Below, piece after piece: positions 52,304 through 60,340 of a stretch of 64,000 nt of DNA. Source of the stretch: Nocardia elegans NBRC 108235 (GTDB taxonomy: Bacteria > Actinomycetota > Actinomycetes > Mycobacteriales > Mycobacteriaceae). The stretch is taken from the NCBI RefSeq assembly GCF_001612845.1, contig NZ_BDBF01000039.1, forward strand, positions 1 to 64,000. Direction: 5' to 3'. Each line of letters starts with the position of its first letter. The first letter of the stretch is position 1. The notes below the pieces were generated by a model. That model saw only the letters and a program-made list of their open reading frames with translations. It made no database searches and was not told the DNA's origin. The position numbers and the translations under genes are program-made.

Positions 52304-52396
52304 GCGTGCAGTCTGGCCCGAGGGCCCGCGCGCGTCTCGCGCCTGCCCAGCTTGCGACGTATCTCACCGGTTCGGAGCCACGGCAACGCCTTTCGG

Positions 52397-52687
52397 TCAG
52401 CGGTGGAATTCGCGCCAGGCCTTCTGGGTGTCGGTGAGCTTCGGGCGGGGCGTGCGGTTGCGGAAGAAGTTCACCACCATCGTCACCGGAACGATGAACG
52501 CGTGAAAGAAGATCAGGTACGAGCCGCCGTCGAAGAGAAAGGCGAGGTAGAAGGCGTAGCCGAGGAAGATGCCGCCGAAGATGCCGTTGAAGGATCGTGA
52601 CGCGCTGCTCTGCCCCTGCTTCACCGACGCCATGGCGATCATGACGATCCCGCTGATCGCGAGCAGTGCGACATACCAAGTGAACAT
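52397..52687 (-). CDS. Small membrane protein (96 residues)
   Basis: Three hydrophobic segments are visible (residues 1-20, 32-52 and 57-75), followed by a basic tail (NRTPRPKLTDTQKAWREFHR). No family is recognised. ATG at 52687; the 148-bp gap to the divergent PAP2 gene holds both promoters. Confidence 0.75.
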   Translation of the reverse strand: MFTWYVALLAISGIVMIAMASVKQGQSSASRSFNGIFGGIFLGYAFYLAFLFDGGSYLIFFHAFIVPVTMVVNFFRNRTPRPKLTDTQKAWREFHR

Positions 52688-52835
52688 GGCTCGAACTCTG
52701 GCAGCGCGCCCCTGGTGATCGCTTACGGAAAGGTTGTCGCGGCCGGGCCCGCCGCGACAATGGCGCAGATCACATCCGTCGCCGACGTTTCCGCTGTGCG
52801 AGGGGCGGCGTTCATCGCCTGTTTACGATGATCGG

Positions 52836-54182
52836 GTGCTGCTCGATGATCCGCGTTCCGACTTCGGTGACGCTCGCCGTGGACGGTTCCGGAACCTGTC
52901 GCCGCACTACGCGGCCTGGGTGCTGGTCACCGCGGTGCCGGCGCTGCTGGTCGTGTTGCAGACAGTGGCCGTGCGCAACAACTTCGAGGGCCCGCTGCAC
53001 AGCCTCTGGGAGGATTTCGCCGGGACACCCAAATCGGTCTCCGTGCCGTGGGCGGGGCTGGCACTGGCGCTGGTCGGGTTGTCGTGGCGGTGGCGGTTCA
53101 TCACCGTGGGCGTGGCGGTGATCGTCGATGCCGTCGGTGCGTCGATCCGGGTGCTTCTCGGCGGCCCGCTCACCATCGGTAACGGTGCGGTCATCGCCCT
53201 CACCGCGGTGGTGCTGATCGCCTGGCTCGGCTGGGAGGGTGTGCCCAAACGCAACGCCCTGCACGCGGCGGCGCTGGGATCGCTGCTGATCATCGCCACC
53301 AAGGTCGGTGACGTGTGGCTGCACTTCACGGTGGTGGCCGGGCCGGAGGTCCGCGACCGCTATCTGGTGCTGGCCGATCACGCCTTCGGTGAGCCCGCAT
53401 GGGTGATGGGCCGGGTGATCGACGCCCTGGGGCCGGTGGTCTACGGCGTATTGCATTGGGTCTACATCGAATTGCCGGTGGCCGCGATGGTGGTGGCGGT
53501 CTGGCAGCTGCGCAAGGTGGTGCGCACCGGGGTGTGGCCCCGGCACTATCTGGTGCGCACCTTCCTGGTGCTGGGCCTGGTCGGCCCGGTGATCTACCTG
53601 ATCTTCCCGGTGGTCGGGCCGATGTTCGCCTACGGACCGGATGGGCACGGTCTGCAGATCGGCGACTATTGGCCCCACGTCGTGCCACCGACCGACTACC
53701 ACCCGAAGCCCATGCCGTTCGACCGCTACACGCCGCGCAACTGCATGCCCTCCATGCACACCGCCTGGGCGACCGCGGTTTTCCTGCACACCCGCCGCGA
53801 CAACGACGGTGCGCCCGCACCCCGCTGGGTGCGCTGGGCCGGGACGTTCTGGTTGCTCGCGACGCTGTCGGCGACTCTGGGTTTCGGCTATCACTACGGC
53901 GCCGACCTGCTGGCGGGTGCGGTGCTGGCCCTGACCCTCGAATCGGTGCTTCGCGCCCCCGAGCGCGGCTGGGACCGGGCGCGCGCACTGCTGGTCGCCG
54001 CCGGATTCACGCTGCTGATCGGATTGCTGCTCGCCTACCGGTATCTGGCGGTGTGGATGGCCGAATATCCGCTGCCCGCGGGGATCATCGCGCTCGGTCT
54101 GTTCGCCGGATTCGTGTCGGCGTTCTATCGCACCTGGTTCGCGCGCACGGCCGCGGATGTGCCCGAACCGGTCGCGGTGTAG
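52836..54182 (+). CDS. PAP2/inositolphosphorylceramide-synthase-like membrane phosphatase
   Basis: The 448-residue polytopic protein (about ten hydrophobic helices) has the PAP2-type motifs CMPSMHTAWATAVFL near residue 303 and GFGYHYGADLLAG near 350, providing the catalytic His pair. Related proteins act on lipid phosphates or transfer phospho-inositol, which would fit cell-envelope phosphatidylinositol or mannoside metabolism, but this is only inference. GTG at 52836 follows a TACGAT -10-like sequence, suggesting a leaderless transcript. It converges on the mnh operon. Confidence 0.85.
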   Translation: MLLDDPRSDFGDARRGRFRNLSPHYAAWVLVTAVPALLVVLQTVAVRNNFEGPLHSLWEDFAGTPKSVSVPWAGLALALVGLSWRWRFITVGVAVIVDAVGASIRVLLGGPLTIGNGAVIALTAVVLIAWLGWEGVPKRNALHAAALGSLLIIATKVGDVWLHFTVVAGPEVRDRYLVLADHAFGEPAWVMGRVIDALGPVVYGVLHWVYIELPVAAMVVAVWQLRKVVRTGVWPRHYLVRTFLVLGLVGPVIYLIFPVVGPMFAYGPDGHGLQIGDYWPHVVPPTDYHPKPMPFDRYTPRNCMPSMHTAWATAVFLHTRRDNDGAPAPRWVRWAGTFWLLATLSATLGFGYHYGADLLAGAVLALTLESVLRAPERGWDRARALLVAAGFTLLIGLLLAYRYLAVWMAEYPLPAGIIALGLFAGFVSAFYRTWFARTAADVPEPVAV

Positions 54183-54191
54183 CGGGTACGG

Positions 54192-54548
54192 TCAGTCGTC
54201 GGGAAGGTCCTCGTCACCCATCTCGTTGATCAGCAGCAGTCCGTCGCGGTGGCGCTGCTCCCGATAGGCCGTCCGGCCGACCAGATGGGCGATGGCCGGT
54301 GCGGTGACGAGCGTGAACAGGCCGACGAGCACCAACATCCAGACGTTGGGATGGCCGCGCAGCTGGATCGCCGAACCGGTCAGCATCAGAACCAGGCCGA
54401 CGACTTGAGGTTTCGTCGCCGCGTGCATGCGCGAGAGGGTGTCGGGGAAGCGCACGATCGCGACCGCGGCGGTGGCGGCGAGGAACGCCCCGAGCAGGAT
54501 GGTCGCGTACGACAACCAGATCAGCGCGGTATGGAAGATGCCGCTCAT
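54192..54548 (-). CDS. mnhG: Mrp/Mnh Na+/H+ antiporter subunit G
   Basis: The 118-residue subunit has three hydrophobic helices and the MnhG motif AIVRFPDTLSRMHAATKPQVVG near residue 28. It ends the operon. The ATG at 54548 overlaps the mnhF stop (ATGA). Mrp complexes exchange Na+ for protons and need all subunits. Confidence 0.95.
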   Translation of the reverse strand: MSGIFHTALIWLSYATILLGAFLAATAAVAIVRFPDTLSRMHAATKPQVVGLVLMLTGSAIQLRGHPNVWMLVLVGLFTLVTAPAIAHLVGRTAYREQRHRDGLLLINEMGDEDLPDD

Positions 54549-54805
54549 GTGTCGTCCCGCACCCGGAAACGGGTAACCGCTGCCGATCCCAGGAAGCCGA
54601 CCAGCGACAGCGCGACGATGCCCGGCACCACCGTGGTGTCGTCGCTGTAGGCGGCCCACACCGCCAACCCCGCCGCCGCGATGCCGACCAGCGAATCGAT
54701 GCCGACGACCCGGTCCAGGGTGCCGGGACCGGTCAGCACCCGGAAGGAAGTGAAAGCCGCGGCGGTCGCCAGGAGTATGCCCGCCACGATCGCGACAAAG
54801 GTCAT
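54545..54805 (-). CDS. mnhF: Mrp/Mnh Na+/H+ antiporter subunit F
   Basis: The 86-residue protein has three helices and the typical MnhF middle segment RVLTGPGTLDRVVGIDSLVGI. ATG at 54805 overlaps the stop of the upstream micro-ORF (ATGA) and uses the AGGAGG at 54813-54818 as its ribosome binding site, 7 nt away. In other Mrp operons mnhE and mnhF usually touch directly, so the intervening micro-ORF is the unusual part. Confidence 0.94.
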   Translation of the reverse strand: MTFVAIVAGILLATAAAFTSFRVLTGPGTLDRVVGIDSLVGIAAAGLAVWAAYSDDTTVVPGIVALSLVGFLGSAAVTRFRVRDDT

Positions 54806-54879
54806 GAACCTGCCTCCTGTAATTTGCGGGACACCCGCACCCGGTCGGCGGCGCGAGCCGCTACGCGATGGTCGCTCAC
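54802..54879 (-). CDS. Coupled micro-ORF between mnhE and mnhF (25 residues)
   Basis: GTG at 54879 overlaps the mnhE stop, and TGA at 54804-54802 overlaps the mnhF ATG. The peptide, VSDHRVAARAADRV... ending RKLQEAGS, matches 18 of the first 23 residues of the pta-ackA micro-ORFs. It is Arg-rich. The nucleotide changes between loci are not concentrated at third codon positions, so the peptide itself may not be under selection. Function unknown. Confidence 0.55.
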   Translation of the reverse strand: MSDHRVAARAADRVRVSRKLQEAGS

Positions 54880-54890
54880 GCTGCCTCCTG
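54812..54890 (-). repeat. Single copy of the 71-bp module between mnhE and mnhF
   Basis: The same module as at 3688-3908: CAGGAGGC at both ends (54890-54883 and 54819-54812, 71 bp apart), conserved GTGAGCGAC start, and the hairpin GCGGG-TGT-CCCGC, whose only change is in the loop. About 60 of 69 positions match the pta-ackA unit. It is present once here versus three times there. Confidence 0.9.
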
Positions 54891-55391
54891 TTTGTTGCCT
54901 TCGAAGGACCTGATCAGCAGGCCTTCCAACCGGCGGGTGATGTAGTAGAACTTCTCGACCGCGTCGTCGCTGCCGACATCGAGTACGTGCACCCACGCGA
55001 CCCCGGCCACCCGATCCAGTTCCAGCACCATCGTGCCGGGGATCAGATTGAGCACATCGGCGCACAGCACCATCACCAGATCCGAGTCGATCGCGAGCCG
55101 CACCCGCAGCACCCCCGAGACCGGCGCACCGGCGGGCCGCACCGCGAACCACGCGATCTGAAGACTGGATTCGATCGCGTAATAGGCGGTGAGCACGACC
55201 AATTCGATCAGCGGCAACACCCGCAGCCCGCCCTTGACCGGAACCCGGGGCAGCGGCAGCAGCACCATGATCAGGATGCCGACCACCAGCCCGGCGAGCA
55301 GATTGGCGATGCTGGCATTACCCCACAGCGCGGTGTAGAGGACGGCCAGCCAGATCAGCACGCCGATGCGAACCAGTCGTTCCCGCGTCAT
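54876..55391 (-). CDS. mnhE: Mrp/Mnh Na+/H+ antiporter subunit E
   Basis: The 171-residue protein has two or three N-terminal helices (IGVLIWLAVLYTALWG, IANLLAGLVVGILIMVLLPL) and the soluble MnhE domain (VLCADVLNLIPGTMVLELD near residue 108). The ATG at 55391 overlaps the mnhD stop; an ATG seven codons earlier is less likely. Its last codons, CAG GAG GCA GCG TGA, belong to the repeated module, so the native C-terminus may have been slightly altered by the insertion. Confidence 0.93.
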   Translation of the reverse strand: MTRERLVRIGVLIWLAVLYTALWGNASIANLLAGLVVGILIMVLLPLPRVPVKGGLRVLPLIELVVLTAYYAIESSLQIAWFAVRPAGAPVSGVLRVRLAIDSDLVMVLCADVLNLIPGTMVLELDRVAGVAWVHVLDVGSDDAVEKFYYITRRLEGLLIRSFEGNKQEAA

Positions 55392-57004
55392 CGGTTTCCT
55401 CCCGACTGCCACGTCTCCGGCGGGCCGAGCACGGTGCCCAGATATCGGTGCGGATCGTTGAGATCTTCGGCCGCGCGTTGGCAGATACCCAGGATCGGCC
55501 CGGCGAATACCGTCAGCGCGAGCGCTACCACGATCAACGCCGCCGTCGGAGCCACCATCAGCCGGGGCATGCGGCCGGGATCGACGCGGTCGTCGAACAG
55601 CACATCGGTGGATTCGTCGATCAGCGCCGAGGGGGCGGCATCGGCCAGTTCGCCCTCCGGGGCCTGTACGCGCGGGCGCCAGAACGCTTTACTCCACACT
55701 CGCGCCATGACGTACAGCGTGAGCAGGCTGGTCGTCACCGCGCCGGCGATCAGCATCCAGGACAGCACGCTCCCGTCGGCGGCGCCCGCCTGCAACAGCC
55801 GCACCTTGCCGATATAGCCGGAAAACGGCGGAATACCACCGAGATTGAGCGCCGGAATGCCGAACAGCAGGGCCAGCGCCGGACTCGCCGCCAGCAATCC
55901 GCCCAATCGGCTCAGCGACGCCGACCCGGCCTGCCGCTCGATCAGGCCCACCACCAGGAACAGGGTGGTCTGGACCAGAATGTGGTGCACCACATAGAAA
56001 ACCGTGCCGGTGGTGCCGCCGACCGAACCCAGCCCCACCCCGAACATCAGATAGCCGATATGGCTGACCAGGGTGAACGACAGCAGACGTTTGATATCGC
56101 TCTGCGCGATCGCACCCAGGATGCCGATCACCATGGTGAGCAGACCGCACACCAGCAGCACGTTGTCGAAGGTGCCGGCCGGCAGCAGCAGCGCGTGCAC
56201 CCGGATGATGGCGTACACACCGACTTTCGTCAGCAGACCCGCGAAGACCGCGGTGACGGGTGCGGGGGCGGTCGGATACGAATCCGGCAGCCAGTTCGAC
56301 AGCGGGAACACCGCGGCCTTGATGCCGAACGCCACCAGCAGCACCGCGCAGATCGCGCTGCGCACGCCCAGCGGCACGGTGCCCATCCGCACCGACATAT
56401 CGGCCAGATTCAGGGTGCCCGTCGCCGCGTACGCCAGGGCGATGCCGGTGAGGAAGATCAGCGACGACACCATCGACACCATCACATACGACACCCCGGC
56501 CCGGACCCGGTCGGCGCTCGCGCCCAGCGTGAGCAGGACGAACGACGCGGCCAGCAACACCTCGAATCCGACGAACAGATTGAACAGGTCACCGGCCAGG
56601 AAGGCGAGCGAAACACCCGCGCTCAGAATCAGATATGTCGGCTGGAAGATCGAGGTGGGCTGGCGTTCGGTGCCGTCGCTGATACCCTGCCCGACCGCGA
56701 AGATCAGCACCGCGAGCAGCACGATCGACGACACCAGCAGCATGCCCGCCGAGAGCCGGTCGACCACCAGTGTGATGCCGATCGGCGTTTCCCAGCGGCC
56801 GACCTGCACCGCACCCATGCCGTCGCGATCGGCCAGATACAGCAGCACCCCGGAGATCGCGACCACCACCGTCAGCGCCGCGATCGAAATCGCCTGCTGC
56901 ACGCGCGCTTTGCGACCGACGATCAGGGTCGCGGCCGCGGTGAGCAGCGGGATCAGCACCGGGAGCGGGCAGAGGGCGGGCAGCAGATCGGGGGACAGGC
57001 TCAT
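55388..57004 (-). CDS. mnhD: Mrp/Mnh Na+/H+ antiporter subunit D
   Basis: The 538-residue polytopic protein is homologous to complex I proton-pumping subunits (proton_antipo_M): ALCPLPVLIPLL at the start, FNLFVGFEVLLAASFVLL near residue 140, Lys-containing GIKAAVFPLSNWLPDSYPTAPAPVTAVFAGLLTKVGVYA near 225-263, SDIKRLLSFTLVSHIGYL near 305. It is coupled by 4-nt overlaps to mnhC and mnhE. Confidence 0.96.
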   Translation of the reverse strand: MSLSPDLLPALCPLPVLIPLLTAAATLIVGRKARVQQAISIAALTVVVAISGVLLYLADRDGMGAVQVGRWETPIGITLVVDRLSAGMLLVSSIVLLAVLIFAVGQGISDGTERQPTSIFQPTYLILSAGVSLAFLAGDLFNLFVGFEVLLAASFVLLTLGASADRVRAGVSYVMVSMVSSLIFLTGIALAYAATGTLNLADMSVRMGTVPLGVRSAICAVLLVAFGIKAAVFPLSNWLPDSYPTAPAPVTAVFAGLLTKVGVYAIIRVHALLLPAGTFDNVLLVCGLLTMVIGILGAIAQSDIKRLLSFTLVSHIGYLMFGVGLGSVGGTTGTVFYVVHHILVQTTLFLVVGLIERQAGSASLSRLGGLLAASPALALLFGIPALNLGGIPPFSGYIGKVRLLQAGAADGSVLSWMLIAGAVTTSLLTLYVMARVWSKAFWRPRVQAPEGELADAAPSALIDESTDVLFDDRVDPGRMPRLMVAPTAALIVVALALTVFAGPILGICQRAAEDLNDPHRYLGTVLGPPETWQSGGNR

Positions 57005-57384
57005 TGTTCGGGATCCTCGCCCTCGCGCTGCGCGGCGACCTTCACGTCCTCGGGGTCGTCCTCGACCTGTTCCGTGGTGGTCAGCGCGAAGGCCCGATAG
57101 GCCAGGGCGAGAACGAAGGCCGCCAAACCCATGGTGATGACGATCGAGGTGAGAATCATCGCCTGCGCGAGCGGATCGGCCGGGTCGTGATGGCGCCGGT
57201 CCGATTCGCCGAGGATCGGCGGCCGTCCGTCGGGACCGCTCATGGTGAGGATCAGCAGGTTCACCGCATTGCCGAACAGGATCAGCCCCAGCAGCATCTT
57301 CGACACCGCGCGTTCGAGCACCAGATACACCCCGCAGGCGACCATGATCCCGATCAGGGCCAGCATGGTGATATTCGCGCTCAT
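57001..57384 (-). CDS. mnhC: Mrp/Mnh Na+/H+ antiporter subunit C
   Basis: NuoK-like protein of 127 residues with three helices and the conserved LVLERAVSKMLLGLILFGNAVNLLIL segment near residue 21. The C-terminal tail is acidic. ATG at 57384 overlaps the mnhA stop (ATGA), and its stop overlaps mnhD. Confidence 0.95.
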   Translation of the reverse strand: MSANITMLALIGIMVACGVYLVLERAVSKMLLGLILFGNAVNLLILTMSGPDGRPPILGESDRRHHDPADPLAQAMILTSIVITMGLAAFVLALAYRAFALTTTEQVEDDPEDVKVAAQREGEDPEQ

Positions 57385-60221
57385 CGCATCCCTCCCTTCG
57401 TCGAAGACGTTGTGCCGTCCAGGAATTCGATATCGAGGCGGGCGCCGAGGCTGCGCAGCACGTCCAGGACCAGACCCACCACGATCAGGTACACGCCCAG
57501 GTCGAACAGCATCGCGGTGACGAATTTGATATGTCCGAGCACCGGCAGGGTGACCTCGATGATGGCCGAGGACAGCGGTGGCGCGCCCAGCAGCAGCGAT
57601 CCGGTCGCGGTGCCCGCCGACAGCACCAGCCCGGCGCCCAGCACATGTCCGGCGTCGACCGGCAGCGCCTCGGCCAGCTCGTAGCGGCCACCGGCGAGAT
57701 AGCGCATGACCAGGGCCAATCCGGCGGTGAGACCGCCCGCGAAGCCGCCGCCCGGCGCGTTGTGGCCGGCGAAGAAGAAATACGCCGACAGCACCATCAT
57801 GGTCGGGAACAGCATCCGGGTGGTCATCGCCATCACCATCGACCGGTCCCGTGGGGCGACCAGCGGACTGGCGCGCAACCAGTAGGCCCGATCCGGATCG
57901 GGGGTGTAGCCGGGGGCTTCGGAGACGCGCGGCAGGGTGCCGAACCGGCGGCTGCGGAACATCAGCGAGGCGACACCGGTGGCCGCGACCACCAGCACCG
58001 AGATCTCACCGAGGGTGTCCCACGCCCGGATGTCGACGAGCAGCACGTTCACCGCGTTCTTCCCGCCGCCGAAACTGTATGCGGCGGGCGGGATTCGATG
58101 CCAGATCGGTTCGGTGCTGCGGGCCGCGGTGGCGAAGGCCGCCACGATCACCACCGCCGCTCCGACCGCCGCGGACAGGATGGCGCGGCGTACCTTCAGG
58201 GCGGCGGTGCGGCTGGGTTCGATCTCGGCGGAGAACTTCCGCAGCACCAGCACGAAGATCACCAACGTCAGTGTCTCGACCAGGAACTGGGTGAGGGCGA
58301 GATCCGGGGCGCCGTGCAGGGCGAAGATCACACCGCAGCCGTAGCCGGTGACCCCGACGAGCAGCACGCTGGCGAGGCGGTTGCGCATGACGGTGGCGCC
58401 CAGGGCCATCGCGGCCATCACCAGCGCGATCACCAGCTGTAGTGAGGAATCCCACGCCCGCACGGAGATGCGCGAACGCGCGCCGATGAACAACAGGACC
58501 AGGGGCAACGCCACGACCGTGATCAGGATCAGTCCCTGATTCAGCGGCAGCGAACCACGCTGGGTGGCACCGGTCATCCGCAGCGACAGCTGATCCATCG
58601 CGCGCAGTACGGCGTCGTAGACCCGGTCGGCGTTGCCGAGGCGCGGATTCACCGATTCGCCGATCCGGTCGCGGATCTCGAACAGCACCAGACCGCAGGC
58701 GATGGCGATCAGGGTGAGGGTGAGCGGGGTGCCCCAGCCGTGCCACAACCCCAGATGCGCCTCCAGCGGCCCGAGTGTGCGGGCGTAGGGCGAGAGCAGC
58801 CGGTCCATCCAGGGCGAGGCGAGACCCGCGGCCAGCGAGGCCACGGCCAGCACGGCAGGCGGCGCCACGAACAGCGCACTCGGGCGATGCCAGGACGGCT
58901 CCGGCTCGGGCACACCCTCGGCGGCCCGTTTCGTCCCGAACGCGCCCCAGACCATGCGCGCGCTGTAGCCGACGGTGAACATCGACCCGAGCACGATGCC
59001 GATCGCGACGGCGATCCGAACCGGTGGGCTCAGATTTCCCGCGTCGAGTTCGGCGGCGAAGGCGCTCTCCTTTCCGACGAATCCGAACAGCGGCGGAATC
59101 GCGGCCATGCTCAGCGCGGCGAGCGCCGCGACCGCGCACAGAACCGGCGCGCGCCGCCCGATGCCGGAGAGCCGGCGCAGATCCCGGGTGCCGGCACTGT
59201 GATCGATGATGCCGACCACCATGAACAGACATCCCTTGAACAGCGCGTGCGCGACCAGCAACGCCGCACCGGCCAGCGCCGCCTCCGGGGTTCCGGTACC
59301 GACCAGAACCAGCAGGGATCCGAGCTGGCTCACGGTGCCGAAGGCGAGCACCAGTTTCAGGTCGTAGACCTGCAGCGATCGCAGACCGGCGAGCAGCATC
59401 GACAGGATGCCGAGGGTCAGCACGATCGGATGCCACACCGGTGCCTCGGACAGGCCCGGGGCGAGTCGCGCCACCAGGTAGATACCGGCCTTCACCATCG
59501 CGGCAGCGTGCAGATAGGCGCTCACCGGGGTGGGCGCGATCATCGCGCCGGGCAGCCAGAAGTGCAGTGGCACGATCGCCGATTTGCTCAACGCGCCGAT
59601 CAGGATCAGCACTACCGCGACATTGGTCGACCAGTCGTGCGGATCGGCCCGCGCCACCACATCGGAGAGCAGGTAGCTGCCGCAGCGCTGCCCGAGCAGC
59701 ACCAGGCCGACCAGCATCGCCAACCCGCCCGCGGCCGTGACCAGCAGCGCCTGCAGCGCCGCGCGGCGGCCGGTGCTCTGTTCGGCGTGATGGCCCACCA
59801 GCAGGAACGACAGCACCGTGGTGAGCTCCCAGAAGGTGAACAACACCAGCATGTTGTCGCTGACGACCAGCCCGAACATGGCCCCGGCGAAGGCCACCAG
59901 ATAGCCGGCGAAGATACCCAGGCGGGCTCGGTCGTCGTCGTCGAAATATTCGGCGCAATAGGCCAGCACCAGCGCGCCCACGCCCAGGACCAGCACCGAC
60001 ATGATGGAGGCGAGGCTGTCCAGGCGCAGATCCAGATTCATGTGGATCTCCGGCGCCCAGGCGATCCGGACCTCGGCGTCGCTGTTCCAGTTCGCGATGA
60101 CCCATACCAGCCCGGCCAGCGGCGCCAGGGCGATCGGGTAGAACCCGCGCCTTCCCCATACGCGCACAGCGAGCGGTGCGAGCAGGGCGGCACAAGCATG
60201 GGCTAGCAGGATGGCGAGCAA
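57381..60221 (-). CDS. mnhA: Mrp/Mnh Na+/H+ antiporter subunits A and B fused
   Basis: The 946-residue membrane protein contains an NuoL-like core (LRLDSLASIMSVLVLGVGALVLAY near residue 46, KSAIVPLHFWLPGAMIAPTPVSAYLHAAAMVKAGIYL near 213-249), the MrpA C-terminal domain, and an MnhB-like C-terminal domain from about residue 790 (RDRSMVMAMTTRMLFPTMMVLSAYFFFAGHNAPGGGFAGG). The MnhA-MnhB fusion is usual in actinobacteria, so no separate mnhB is missing. The start is TTG at 60221. A TAGGAT at 60267-60262 (minus strand) may be its -10. Confidence 0.95.
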   Translation of the reverse strand: MLAILLAHACAALLAPLAVRVWGRRGFYPIALAPLAGLVWVIANWNSDAEVRIAWAPEIHMNLDLRLDSLASIMSVLVLGVGALVLAYCAEYFDDDDRARLGIFAGYLVAFAGAMFGLVVSDNMLVLFTFWELTTVLSFLLVGHHAEQSTGRRAALQALLVTAAGGLAMLVGLVLLGQRCGSYLLSDVVARADPHDWSTNVAVVLILIGALSKSAIVPLHFWLPGAMIAPTPVSAYLHAAAMVKAGIYLVARLAPGLSEAPVWHPIVLTLGILSMLLAGLRSLQVYDLKLVLAFGTVSQLGSLLVLVGTGTPEAALAGAALLVAHALFKGCLFMVVGIIDHSAGTRDLRRLSGIGRRAPVLCAVAALAALSMAAIPPLFGFVGKESAFAAELDAGNLSPPVRIAVAIGIVLGSMFTVGYSARMVWGAFGTKRAAEGVPEPEPSWHRPSALFVAPPAVLAVASLAAGLASPWMDRLLSPYARTLGPLEAHLGLWHGWGTPLTLTLIAIACGLVLFEIRDRIGESVNPRLGNADRVYDAVLRAMDQLSLRMTGATQRGSLPLNQGLILITVVALPLVLLFIGARSRISVRAWDSSLQLVIALVMAAMALGATVMRNRLASVLLVGVTGYGCGVIFALHGAPDLALTQFLVETLTLVIFVLVLRKFSAEIEPSRTAALKVRRAILSAAVGAAVVIVAAFATAARSTEPIWHRIPPAAYSFGGGKNAVNVLLVDIRAWDTLGEISVLVVAATGVASLMFRSRRFGTLPRVSEAPGYTPDPDRAYWLRASPLVAPRDRSMVMAMTTRMLFPTMMVLSAYFFFAGHNAPGGGFAGGLTAGLALVMRYLAGGRYELAEALPVDAGHVLGAGLVLSAGTATGSLLLGAPPLSSAIIEVTLPVLGHIKFVTAMLFDLGVYLIVVGLVLDVLRSLGARLDIEFLDGTTSSTKGGMR

Positions 60222-60340
60222 ACGTCACTCCGTCGGTCGGCGGCGGGGTGGTGGCGCCCCGATCCTACTGGTGACTCCGGGCTTCGGTGGTCACGGCCGG
60301 ATCCGGCGCGGTCCGGAGCGAGGCCTTTCAGAGGCGACGG

